15,447 bases of DNA, taken from the NCBI GenBank assembly GCA_964195155.1, contig CAXMOP010000120.1:1-15447 (forward strand). Reading direction: 5' to 3'. The notes under the pieces are model-generated. The model saw nothing but the letters and a program-made list of their open reading frames with translations, ran no database searches and had not been told where the DNA came from. A program made the position numbers and the translations under genes. Positions 6,617 to 14,071 of this stretch are shown here, one piece after another (positions within the stretch are counted from its first letter, which is position 1; each line of letters starts with the position of its first letter). The DNA comes from JACZST01 sp964195155. GTDB lineage: Bacteria > Actinomycetota > Acidimicrobiia > Spongiisociales > UBA5794.

Positions 6617-8443
6617 TCAATCATGCAGTGTCTCCCACAGGGCTTCCGCCACCCTATCGGGAACTACCCCGGCCAGGTCCTCTTTTGAAGCGGCCCTGAT
6701 CCCCTTCAGTGAACCGAACCTGCGAACGAGTACCTTCTTCCTCGCCGGGCCGACGCCGTCGACGTCGTCGAGGATCGAGTCGATCATTCTCTTGCTGCGC
6801 AGCGTGCGGTGATAGGTGACCGCAAACCGGTGCGCCTCGTCACGAACCCGCTGGAGCAGATAGAGCGACTCCCTACCCCGCTCGATGGTGAGCGGCTCGC
6901 CGACTCCCGGTAGATAGACCTCCTCCAGGCGCTTAGCGAGGCCCACCGCCGGTATGTCGAGCCCGAGCTCATCGAGCACCGCCACCGCCCGGCCCAATTG
7001 CCCTGCTCCTCCGTCGACAACGACGAGGGAAGGCGGATAGGCGAACCTACCCCGCTCTGCCTGTGGCCGCTCGCGGTCGGCGAGGTACGCGGTGAATCGA
7101 CGGCGCAACACCTCTTCCATGGCGGCGAAGTCATCCTGACCTGCAACGTTCTTGACCTTGAACTTCCGGTAGTCCGAACTGCGGGGCAGGCCGTCTTCAA
7201 ACACCACCATCGAGCCGACGGTGTCGCTTCCCTGGATCGTCGAGATGTCGTAGCACTCGATGCGCAGCGGCGGCTCATCGAGCTCGAGGACTTCCTGAAG
7301 ATCATTGAGCGCACGGGCCCGCGCGTTGTGATCGGAGTGCCGCCTCATGCGGTGACGGCGAAACTCCTCGCCGGCGTTGTCGATCGCGGTCTGCAGGATT
7401 TGGCGCTTCGACCCGCGCATGGGGACACGGAGCGAGACCGGTCCCTCCCTGCGGTCGACGAGCCATGCCTGCCACAACTCGTGATCGTCCGGCAACTCCT
7501 GCACCAGGACCGACCGCGGCGGCGGCTCCGAGCCGTAGAGCCGGCCGAGCAGGATTCCGACCAGCGCCGGTGTCGTGACTTCTTCGACGCGATCGACAAC
7601 GGTCGTCTTCCTTCCCGTCACGCGGCCGCGCCGAACGTGCAAGACCACGAGCACCGCTTCGAGCTCGTCGAGAGCCAGACCGATCACATCGAAGTCTTCT
7701 CGTCGATCGGTGACGAGCTCTTGACGCTCCATGGCGCGGCGCACCGCGACGAGGCGGTCTCGCAGCCGCGCCGCCTGCTCGTATTCCTGCTCGTCGGAGG
7801 CAGACCCCATGTCGGCTTCGAGCCGATCGACAATCGCTGCGGTGTCTCCGGCAAGAAACGCGGCGAGGCCCTCTACATGTTCCGCGTAGGTTTCGGCGTC
7901 GACCGCCCCCACGCAGGGCGCCGAGCACTTCTCGATGTGGGCGAGCAGGCACGGCCGCCCTGCTGCCTCATGGCGCCGATACTTGGCGTCGGAACAGGTG
8001 CGGATCGGAAAGGTACGCAGCAGCAGATCGAGCGTTTGCCGGATCGAATAGGCGTGGGCGTACGGCCCGAAGTACTGGACGCCCTTCCGCTTCTTGCCAC
8101 GCATCACCATGGCCCTCGGCCATTCCTCATCGACCGTGATTGCGAGGTACGGGAAGCTTTTGTCGTCGCGCAGCCGGATGTTGAACCGCGGCTGGTGCTC
8201 CTGCACGAGCGAGTACTCGAGCATGATGGCGGCGACATCGCTCGGGGTGACGATCCATTCGATGGTTTCAGCGGCGGACGTCATCGCCCTGGTCTTTATC
8301 GGCAGATCGGCGGCAAAATAGTTGGGAACCCGCTTCCGCAGCGACTGGGCCTTGCCGACGTAGAGGACCTTCCCGTGCGCGTCACGAAACAGATAGACGC
8401 CGGAGCTGTCGGGAATCTCGGAGGAGGTAGGACGGGTAACCAC
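6617..8443 (-). CDS. uvrC: Excinuclease ABC subunit C
   Basis: UvrC makes both incisions flanking DNA damage after UvrA and UvrB have located it. The 608-residue protein has the N-terminal GIY-YIG nuclease (GVYLF at 15-19 and YVGKA at 28-32, then RKRVPNYF), with the downstream glutamate in MLEYSLVQEHQPRFN. A UVR domain (DEQEYEQAARLRDRL, around 210-225) contacts UvrB. The RNase H-like second nuclease follows, with ECYDIS, VVVDGGAGQ and AVGLAKRLEEV. A C-terminal helix-hairpin-helix (VDGVGPARKKVLVRRFGS) completes the protein. The start is GTG with only a weak ribosome site. Repeat copy B lies immediately upstream, so any local promoter would be in or beyond it. The stop codon abuts the heptamers of block A. 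Confidence 0.97.
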   Translation of the reverse strand: MVTRPTSSEIPDSSGVYLFRDAHGKVLYVGKAQSLRKRVPNYFAADLPIKTRAMTSAAETIEWIVTPSDVAAIMLEYSLVQEHQPRFNIRLRDDKSFPYLAITVDEEWPRAMVMRGKKRKGVQYFGPYAHAYSIRQTLDLLLRTFPIRTCSDAKYRRHEAAGRPCLLAHIEKCSAPCVGAVDAETYAEHVEGLAAFLAGDTAAIVDRLEADMGSASDEQEYEQAARLRDRLVAVRRAMERQELVTDRREDFDVIGLALDELEAVLVVLHVRRGRVTGRKTTVVDRVEEVTTPALVGILLGRLYGSEPPPRSVLVQELPDDHELWQAWLVDRREGPVSLRVPMRGSKRQILQTAIDNAGEEFRRHRMRRHSDHNARARALNDLQEVLELDEPPLRIECYDISTIQGSDTVGSMVVFEDGLPRSSDYRKFKVKNVAGQDDFAAMEEVLRRRFTAYLADRERPQAERGRFAYPPSLVVVDGGAGQLGRAVAVLDELGLDIPAVGLAKRLEEVYLPGVGEPLTIERGRESLYLLQRVRDEAHRFAVTYHRTLRSKRMIDSILDDVDGVGPARKKVLVRRFGSLKGIRAASKEDLAGVVPDRVAEALWETLHD

Positions 8444-8458
8444 GCCTCGAAGGATATC

Positions 8459-8567
8459 GAGCTACGAGCTGCGAGCTACGAGCCGCCACCGAATTGCTTC
8501 GCATCACCTCTGGTGACGGTCAGGCAGTCGGGCGGCGAGCCCCTGCGAGCCGCCCAACAAACATGGC
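8459..8567 (-). repeat. Dispersed repeat copy B
   Basis: Read on the minus strand it starts GCCATGTTTGTTGGGCGGC at the stop codon of the 71-residue gene. It continues with the GC hairpin core, CGACTGCCTGACCGTC, a small hairpin TCACC-AGA-GGTGA, then TGATGCGAAGC and GGTGGCGGCTCGTAGCTCGC (identical to block A over these last 20 bases). It ends in short heptamers (GTAGCTC, GCAGCTC, GTAGCTC) 16 nt before the uvrC start. It occupies almost the whole uvrC upstream region. Confidence 0.9.
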
Positions 8568-8782
8568 TATCGGTGCATCAGCCGATCGAGCACCCCGCCC
8601 TTGGCCAGATCGACCGAGGTTGCTTGCAGGATCGCAAGGTCCCGGCTGGTGAACCACGGAGGTGCTCCGTCGTAGACGTCGAGCTGGGGAACCGCCGCGG
8701 TGATCTCCGCTGCCGACCCGGCTCGAACGTAGCCCCAGATCGCGCCGGTGCCGTATTCGTAGGCGACCAGGTGGTTCTTCAT
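8567..8782 (-). CDS. Uncharacterised 71-residue protein
   Basis: A very strong Shine-Dalgarno sequence (GGAGGAGG, about 6 nt upstream) precedes the ATG, which argues that this small gene is real. The protein has no signal peptide or membrane helix. The N-terminal half alternates like beta strands (HLVAYEYGTGAIWGYVRA), followed by AAEITAAVPQLDVYDGAPPWF and a helical tail (LAILQATSVDLAKGGVLDRLM). I cannot name a family. It begins 45 nt after the methyltransferase stop and is probably cotranscribed with it. The stop codon TAG joins directly to repeat copy B, so the last residues may have been shaped by that insertion. Confidence 0.75.
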   Translation of the reverse strand: MKNHLVAYEYGTGAIWGYVRAGSAAEITAAVPQLDVYDGAPPWFTSRDLAILQATSVDLAKGGVLDRLMHR

Positions 8783-8827
8783 ACTGCCCTCCTCCAGGAT
8801 CGACCCTTCTGGTATCGGGCCCCTGCC

Positions 8828-9553
8828 TCAATTGCTTGAGCGCACCCAACGCGCTCCGAGGAAGCGGGGTATCCCCTCCTGGCCCGCGTAGGCGGGCTCT
8901 CGTTCGATCGCACTCGGACCCAGGGCAGTCTCCTCGAGCGAGTCGAGGGCCCATCCCGACGCGGCCGCCATCGAGAGCAGGCTGGCAACCGACCGATGGT
9001 AGAAAACCACGTGGCCCGATCCTGCCGGATGCTTCGAGGACCCATTCGTCAGGTAGCTCCCCCAACGCCACAGCACTTCCCCGTCGAGGTCGACCACCGG
9101 GCCGGATCCCGGGGAGGTGAAGCCCGGATGATTGATGACCACGATCAGCGATCCGCCGCTCCTCACGACCCTTGCGGCTTCCGAGAAGAAGGTTGCGGCG
9201 TCCTCAACCAGGTCGAGCACGAACACCGAAAGCGCCGCAGCCACCGATCCGTCGCGAAGCCACGGCAATCCGGGGAGCCGGGCGCACACCACAGGTGCTG
9301 CGTCCACCGCATCGGCCAGCAGCAACAGCGAGCGGTCACAGCCGAAAGCCTTGCGGCCGGATCTGCTGAACCAGCGCAGCCATTGACCTTCGCCGCAGCC
9401 AAGCTCGATGACCAGCCCCGCATCGGACGGCACGAGGCGTTCCAGCATCGGCTCAACGTCCTCTCGATATACCGGATCGGTGGTGGCCTCGCGTCGCCAC
9501 CACACAGCAATGTCGTCCCAGTTGTCGAGCGCTTCAGGCACACCTTCAGGCAC
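8828..9553 (-). CDS. Class I SAM-dependent methyltransferase, substrate unknown
   Basis: About 241 residues with a Methyltransf_11-type Rossmann fold. Motif I is VIELGCGEG (48-56), the acidic end of strand 2 is FGCDRS, and the post-I segment LPWLRDGSVAAALSVFVLDLVED is the usual motif II region, followed by ARVVRSGGSLIVVINHPGF. The N-terminal NWDDIAVWWRREATTDPVYREDV resembles many actinobacterial small-molecule methyltransferases, which gives no substrate. The GTG at 9553 is preferred (GGAG about 10 nt upstream). An in-frame ATG at 9622 would run through the divergent gene and add an arginine-rich tail unlike the family. GTG at 9541 is another candidate. Confidence 0.85.
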   Translation of the reverse strand: MPEGVPEALDNWDDIAVWWRREATTDPVYREDVEPMLERLVPSDAGLVIELGCGEGQWLRWFSRSGRKAFGCDRSLLLLADAVDAAPVVCARLPGLPWLRDGSVAAALSVFVLDLVEDAATFFSEAARVVRSGGSLIVVINHPGFTSPGSGPVVDLDGEVLWRWGSYLTNGSSKHPAGSGHVVFYHRSVASLLSMAAASGWALDSLEETALGPSAIEREPAYAGQEGIPRFLGARWVRSSN

Positions 9554-9588
9554 AGGGGGTCGGCTCCGAAACCAGTAGCGTGACGGAC
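9554..9588. promoter_or_regulatory. Very short divergent start region
   Basis: Only 26 nt separate the GTG at 9553 (minus) from the GTG at 9580 (plus). A -10-like TAGCGT at 9576-9581 ends 7 nt before an ATG at 9589, which would fit a leaderless transcript for the plus-strand gene starting at that ATG. No clear Shine-Dalgarno sequence precedes 9580 or 9589. If both genes are expressed from here, their promoters must overlap each other's coding starts. This is inference from spacing and one short motif. Confidence 0.3.
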
Positions 9589-10803
9589 ATGCAACCACAG
9601 GCCGGGCTACCACGCGGCGCACCGGGGCAGGCCGGGTCGCGGCGGCGCTGGCCGTTCTGGTTCCTCATCGCAGCACTTGTTGCGCTGGTCATCGTCTTCG
9701 TGCCGGTCGGCCTCGGCCACCCAACGGTGAACACCGGTGACCCGAGAGCGTACGCCGAGAGCATGGACCTCATGTTCGGCGGCGAGGTCCCCTACATCGA
9801 TTTCGGGTACGAGCATCTCCCCCTGGCAATCGTGCCCATGGGGCTCGCCACGGTCATCAGCGCGGCGACCGGGATCCCGTTCACGTACCCCTTCATGCTG
9901 CTCATGCTGGCCATGGTCTTCGCCACCGGCGTACTCGTCGTTCGGATCGCCGGGGACCTTGATCTGGCGAGCCTCGACGGGGGCGACATCGGGTTGCGCT
10001 TCGTCGTCATGGTGGCGCCGATGCTGCTGATCATCCCGTTCCGCATCGATGCGCTGTCGGTCTTGCTCGCAGTCGCCGCATTGTTCTTTGCCATCCGCGA
10101 GCGTGAAGGGGCCTCCTTTGCCGCGGCGGTGGGCGGTGTCCTAGCAAAAGGATGGCCGGTGGTGCTCACCGCAACCGATTGGTGGCGAGGAAAGCGCACC
10201 CGCGCCGCCGTGCTGGTCGGCTTCACCACGGTGATCGGCGTCGCGTTGTTGATGACCCCGGGGTTCCGGGCAGGCCGCGAGTTCGTCGGTGTGCACGAGG
10301 AGACACTGAGCGGCACGCTGGTCATCGTGTGGCGCCTCCTCGGTGGCAACGAAGCCCAGATCGTCGATGCCGCGGGCGCCCTCTACGTCGTGACCGGGCC
10401 GTGGGCAGTCGCCTTCAATCTCGCCGTCGGCGGCGCGATCGGGCTTGGGGCGCTGATGGTGCTGCGTCGGCGGTTCAGCTGGCAGGGCGGGGTGGCGCTC
10501 ACCGCGGCCCTTACCTACGCCGTGCTGCTGGCTGCACCGCTGCTATCGACACAGTTTGTCTTGTGGCCGATTCCGTTTGTGGCCCTCACCGGGTCGCGCC
10601 CGGGGCGCTGGCTGCTCACGGCGGCCGCGGTGGTCTCGGTCGCTCTGACCGGGATCTGGTTCCCGTTGACCCTGTGGTGGCATACCGGATGGCTGATCCG
10701 CAACCTGCTGCTGCTGGCCGCAGCGATCTACGCAGTTCGGGATGCCCTGGCGGTCGCCGAGACCTACGAAGCGAGCACATCCCTGAGGAACTTGCCGGTA
10801 TAG
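9580..10803 (+). CDS. Polytopic membrane protein, probable GT-C (GT87/DUF2029-like) glycosyltransferase
   Basis: A 407-residue integral membrane protein and the only plus-strand gene. After a basic N-terminus (RRRW at 21-24) there are roughly ten hydrophobic spans, starting about 24-45, 81-97, 102-122, 139-154 and 157-172. The first external loop contains TGDPRAYAESM and YIDFGYEHLPL, resembling the DF-x-YPP region of GT-C mannosyltransferases that use polyprenyl-phosphate sugars. AKGWPVVL and the late STQFVLWPIPFVAL also fit the GT87/DUF2029 pattern. The likely role is adding a sugar to an extracytoplasmic lipid or polymer; the substrate is unknown. GTG at 9580 or ATG at 9589 may be the start. 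The last 40 bp overlap the end of uvrA on the other strand. Confidence 0.8.
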   Translation: MTDMQPQAGLPRGAPGQAGSRRRWPFWFLIAALVALVIVFVPVGLGHPTVNTGDPRAYAESMDLMFGGEVPYIDFGYEHLPLAIVPMGLATVISAATGIPFTYPFMLLMLAMVFATGVLVVRIAGDLDLASLDGGDIGLRFVVMVAPMLLIIPFRIDALSVLLAVAALFFAIREREGASFAAAVGGVLAKGWPVVLTATDWWRGKRTRAAVLVGFTTVIGVALLMTPGFRAGREFVGVHEETLSGTLVIVWRLLGGNEAQIVDAAGALYVVTGPWAVAFNLAVGGAIGLGALMVLRRRFSWQGGVALTAALTYAVLLAAPLLSTQFVLWPIPFVALTGSRPGRWLLTAAAVVSVALTGIWFPLTLWWHTGWLIRNLLLLAAAIYAVRDALAVAETYEASTSLRNLPV

Positions 10804-13601
10804 GACTCGGGAACGGCCATCACATCCTCGGGTGTGCCGAGCGCAACGACTCTGCCACCGCCGTCGCCGCCTTCCGGGCCGAGGTCGATGATCCAGTCCG
10901 CCGTCTTGACTACGTCGAGGTTGTGCTCGATCACGATCACGGTGTTCCCGGCGTCGACGAGCCGTTCGAGCACGTGCAGCAGCTTTCTGATGTCCTCGAA
11001 GTGGAGGCCGGTGGTTGGTTCGTCGAGGATGTAGACGGTGCGCCCGGTCGATCGTCGCGCCAGCTCTGCGGCGAGTTTCACCCGCTGAGCCTCGCCGCCC
11101 GACAATGTCGGCGCCGGCTGACCCAGGCGGATATAGCCCAGTCCGACATCGAAAAGGGTCCCGAGGATCCTGGCGATCCGTGGCTGGTTTTCGAAGAAGT
11201 GGAGTGCCTCCTCGATCGACATGTCGAGGACGTCGGCGATCGAGTGTCCCTTGAAGAGCACCTCGAGCGTGTCGCGGTTGTAGCGTCGGCCCTGACAGGT
11301 CTCGCACGGGATGTAGACGTCCGGTAGGAAGTGCATCTCGATCTTGAGCGTGCCGTCCCCTTTGCACACCTCGCAGCGTCCTCCGGAGACATTGAACGAG
11401 AATCGCCCAGGCTTGTAGCCGCGTTGCTTGGCATCCGGCGTGCTGGCGAAGAGCTGGCGGATCGAGTCGAACGCCTTGGTATAGGTCACCGCATTGGACC
11501 GCGGTGTCCGACCAATCGGCGACTGATCGATGTTGATGATCTTGTCGACGTGCTCGATTCCGTCGAGCCTCCGGTGCCTGCCCGCCAGGGCCCGTGATCC
11601 GTGCAGTTCGCCGTGCAGCGCCTTGGACAGGGTGTCCTGGACGAGGGTCGACTTCCCGCTCCCCGAAACACCGGTCACCGCGATCAGTTTGCCAAGCGGG
11701 AACTCGACGTCGATGTCCTGAAGGTTGTGCTCCACCGCACCGCGAACAACCAATGCCGGACCCTCCCCGATCCGACGGTTCGCGGGAACCGAGATCTCCT
11801 TGCGCCCCGCCAGGTAGTCGCCGGTGATCGAGGACGGCTCGGCCTTGATGTCATCGATGCTGCCCTCGGCCACGATCCGTCCGCCATGCTCCCCAGCGCC
11901 CGGTCCGATGTCGACGAGGTGATCTGCGGATCGGATGGTTTCGAGGTCGTGCTCGACGACGATGAGGGTGTTGCCCAGGTCGCGCAGGCGGACCAGGGTC
12001 TCAATCAGACGCTGATTGTCGCGCTGGTGCAGACCGATTGACGGCTCGTCGAGGATGTACAGCACGCCGACCAGCCCCGAGCCGATCTGAGTGGCCAATC
12101 GGATGCGTTGCGCCTCTCCCCCGGCCAGGGTCGCGGCAGATCGCATCAGCGTGAGGTAGTCGAGTCCGACGTCGAGCAGGAAGTTCAGTCTGGCCAGGAT
12201 CTCCTTGATGACCCGGCCTGCGATCTGCTGATCACGGTCGCTGAGCTCGAGCGTCTCGAGGGTTCCCGAAGCGTCGCGCAACGAGAGCGTCGACAGATCG
12301 AAAATGCTGAATCCATCGACCGTCACCGCAAGCGATATGGGGTTGAGGCGGCCACCGTTGCACGTCGCACACGGCACCTCCCGCATGAATTGGCGATACC
12401 CGTCTCGGGCGCCGTCGCTCTCCGCGTCTCCATAGCGCCGCTCCAGCCACGGCAACGCCCCCTCATAGGTGGTCTCGTACCGCCTGGTCCGACCGAATCG
12501 GTTTTCGTAGGTCACGGTGAATGGTCGATCCCCGGTTCCGTTCAGCAGCGTCGCCTGGTGTTTCTTGGAGAGCCGCTTCCACGGCCGGTCGAGGTCGATC
12601 CCGTCCTCCTTCGCCACCGCTTCGATCAGCCGCTGGTAGTAGGTCATCCGGTGTCGACCCCGCCACGGGGCAACTGCGCCTTCGGAAAGGGACCGATCGG
12701 GTTGGGGAACCACGAGATCGGTGTCGACCTGGTACCGGGTTCCGATGCCGGAGCAGGCCTGGCAAGCGCCGTACGGGCTGTTGAAGGAGAAGTTCCGCGG
12801 TTGCAGCTCCTCGAAAGAGAGTCCGCAGGTCGGGCACGCGAAGTGCTGGCTGAACGAGAGCGTGGGACCGTCTTCGATATCGATATGTGCCAGGCCGTCG
12901 GCAAGACGAAGCGCGGTCTCCAGCGACTCGGTGAGGCGCCGTTCGATGCCATCCTTGCGAACGAGGCGGTCCACCACTACCTCGATGGTGTGCTGGAAGT
13001 ACCGATCGAGCTTGATGTCCTCGGTGAGATCCCGCAGCTCGCCGTCGATCCTTGCCCTGCTGAACCCCTCTTTGCCAAGGTCGGAAAGGAGCGATTCATA
13101 TTCGCCCTTCCTGCCCCTGATCACCGGTGCCAGGACCTGAAAGCGAGTCCCGGGGGCGAGCTCGAGCACCTTGTCGACGATCTGCTGTGGGGTCTGGCGG
13201 GCAACCGGCGATCCGTCGTCCGGACAATGCGGGACGCCAACCCTTGCGAAGAGTAGGCGCAGGTAGTCGTGGATCTCGGTGACCGTGCCTACCGTCGAAC
13301 GGGGGTTCTTGCTCGCGGTCTTCTGATCGATCGAAATCGCCGGCGAAAGCCCCTCGATGAAGTCGACGTCCGGCTTGTCCATCTGGCCGAGAAACTGTCT
13401 GGCGTATGCCGACAGGCTCTCGACGTACCGACGCTGGCCCTCGGCGTAGATCGTGTCAAAGGCAAGCGAAGACTTCCCGGAGCCGGAGAGCCCGGTGAAC
13501 ACGATCAGCGCGCCGCGCGGCAACTCCAAGTGAAGATCCCGCAAATTGTGCTCGCGCGCACCACTGATATAGATCGATTCGATTTCCCGTACCCCCGGCA
13601 C
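10764..13601 (-). CDS. uvrA: Excinuclease ABC subunit A
   Basis: UvrA is the damage-sensing ABC ATPase that loads UvrB. The 945-residue length is typical. The first Walker A is GLSGSGKS (37-44). The first zinc module has cysteines at 256, 259, 280 and 283. The second Walker A is GVSGSGKS (644-651), and the C-terminal zinc finger is Cys743, 746, 766 and 769 (C-x2-C-x19-C-x2-C). The second signature is LSGGE (833-837), followed by VYILDEPTTGLH. The first signature reads LAGGE (492-496), with Ala in place of the usual Ser. The GTG at 13601 is chosen because GAGG lies 8 nt upstream and homologues begin close to REIESIYISGAREHNL. The open frame continues to 13808 only through repeat sequence. Confidence 0.97.
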   Translation of the reverse strand: MPGVREIESIYISGAREHNLRDLHLELPRGALIVFTGLSGSGKSSLAFDTIYAEGQRRYVESLSAYARQFLGQMDKPDVDFIEGLSPAISIDQKTASKNPRSTVGTVTEIHDYLRLLFARVGVPHCPDDGSPVARQTPQQIVDKVLELAPGTRFQVLAPVIRGRKGEYESLLSDLGKEGFSRARIDGELRDLTEDIKLDRYFQHTIEVVVDRLVRKDGIERRLTESLETALRLADGLAHIDIEDGPTLSFSQHFACPTCGLSFEELQPRNFSFNSPYGACQACSGIGTRYQVDTDLVVPQPDRSLSEGAVAPWRGRHRMTYYQRLIEAVAKEDGIDLDRPWKRLSKKHQATLLNGTGDRPFTVTYENRFGRTRRYETTYEGALPWLERRYGDAESDGARDGYRQFMREVPCATCNGGRLNPISLAVTVDGFSIFDLSTLSLRDASGTLETLELSDRDQQIAGRVIKEILARLNFLLDVGLDYLTLMRSAATLAGGEAQRIRLATQIGSGLVGVLYILDEPSIGLHQRDNQRLIETLVRLRDLGNTLIVVEHDLETIRSADHLVDIGPGAGEHGGRIVAEGSIDDIKAEPSSITGDYLAGRKEISVPANRRIGEGPALVVRGAVEHNLQDIDVEFPLGKLIAVTGVSGSGKSTLVQDTLSKALHGELHGSRALAGRHRRLDGIEHVDKIINIDQSPIGRTPRSNAVTYTKAFDSIRQLFASTPDAKQRGYKPGRFSFNVSGGRCEVCKGDGTLKIEMHFLPDVYIPCETCQGRRYNRDTLEVLFKGHSIADVLDMSIEEALHFFENQPRIARILGTLFDVGLGYIRLGQPAPTLSGGEAQRVKLAAELARRSTGRTVYILDEPTTGLHFEDIRKLLHVLERLVDAGNTVIVIEHNLDVVKTADWIIDLGPEGGDGGGRVVALGTPEDVMAVPESYTGKFLRDVLAS

Positions 13602-13645
13602 CGTCACCGCCTCGCTGAAAACCCCATCTGCACCCAGGTCTGGCG

Positions 13646-13651
13646 AGTGTA
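13646..13651 (-). promoter_or_regulatory. uvrA: Possible -10 element for uvrA
   Basis: On the minus strand TACACT matches the TAnnnT form of an actinobacterial -10 box and would give a leader of about 38 nt before the GTG. Seventeen bases further upstream is TCAAAA, a poor -35. I saw no LexA-type GAAC-N4-GTTC operator nearby. Confidence 0.3.
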
Positions 13652-13672
13652 CCGACGGGGTGCGACAGTTTT

Positions 13673-13815
13673 GAGACGCGAGTCGCGAGCCATGCTTGCT
13701 GCGGCGGCTCGCAGGGGCTCGCCGCCTGACTGCCCGACCATTGCGTTCTCTGAACGAGAAGCATCTCAGGCTCAACGCGCAGCACGCAGGGGCTCGCCGC
13801 CCCAGCAAACAATGC
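13673..13815 (+). repeat. Dispersed repeat copy C with inverted ends
   Basis: Two heptamers (GAGACGC, GAGTCGC) lead into GCCATGCTTGCTG and the GC hairpin core shared with copies A and B, then CTGACTGCCCGACC. A hairpin CGTTC-TCT-GAACG follows at 13744-13756. At the right end the core recurs inverted and partial (AGGGGCTCGCCGCC, then CCAGCAAACAATG). The outer ends therefore form an imperfect inverted repeat: CATGCTTGCTGCGGCGGC on the left against CATTGTTTGCTGGGGCGGC read inward from the right. There is no open frame with coding character and no obvious target-site duplication. Confidence 0.85.
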
Positions 13816-13845
13816 AGTAGCTAGCTGTCGCCAGAGCGGGACGCG

Positions 13846-13996
13846 GCGTGTTGCAACACGCGGTGGCACGCGGCTCCTTGCCTCCCCCTCAGGGGAGGTG
13901 CCGAGCGCTAGCGAGGCGGAGGGGGTCAAACCGCAGTCGCGACCACGCCTCGACCCCCCTCCCCGCCTATGGGCGGGACTCCCCCTGAGGGGGGAG
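13846..13996. repeat. REP-like cluster of palindromes
   Basis: This non-coding stretch holds successive inverted repeats: the perfect palindrome GCGTGTTGCAACACGC (13846-13861); CCTCCCC/GGGGAGG (13881-13898); CGCTAGCG (13906-13913); GGAGGGGGTC at 13918 facing GACCCCCCTCC at 13952; CCCGCC/GGCGGG (13962-13977); and CTCCCCC/GGGGGAG (13979-13996). The pattern of CCTCCCC-type hairpins beside a GGAGGGGGTC arm resembles REP/BIME-like intergenic repeats I know from many high-GC genomes. Open frames through it are low-complexity and not credible genes. Confidence 0.75.
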
Positions 13997-14014
13997 CAAA
14001 AGATGAGGACCGTT

Positions 14015-14063
14015 GCGTTGCGTCCGACGACGCAACGCGTCTCCCGCGCTACGCAAGGGAGAC
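14015..14063 (-). terminator. Paired hairpins downstream of uvrB
   Basis: Just past the uvrB stop on its own strand come GTCTCCC/GGGAGAC (7-bp perfect stem, 11-nt loop, 14039-14063) and then GCGTTGCGTC/GACGCAACGC (10-bp perfect stem, tetraloop, 14015-14038). A short T run (ATCTTTTG) follows about a dozen bases after the second stem and not directly. The pair may end uvrB transcription or protect the 3' end, but it is not a textbook intrinsic terminator. Confidence 0.45.
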
Positions 14064-14071
14064 AAGGAGCC

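Noticed and set aside
6998..8839. A 613-codon plus-strand open frame across uvrC and the 71-residue gene
   Set aside because: It is antisense to the complete uvrC, runs through repeat copy B and has low-complexity composition with no recognisable domain.
9554..9622. Longer methyltransferase starting at ATG 9622
   Set aside because: It would overlap the start of the divergent membrane gene and adds an Arg/Pro-rich segment not seen in the family.
13746..13756. LexA/SOS operator before uvrA (GTTCTCTGAAC)
   Set aside because: The arms are in the wrong order: actinobacterial LexA boxes are GAAC-N4-GTTC. It fits better as the internal hairpin of repeat copy C.
13602..13808. N-terminal extension of UvrA by 69 residues
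   Set aside because: The extension translates repeat copy C and heptamers; homologues begin near REIESIYISG, where a GTG with GAGG upstream exists.
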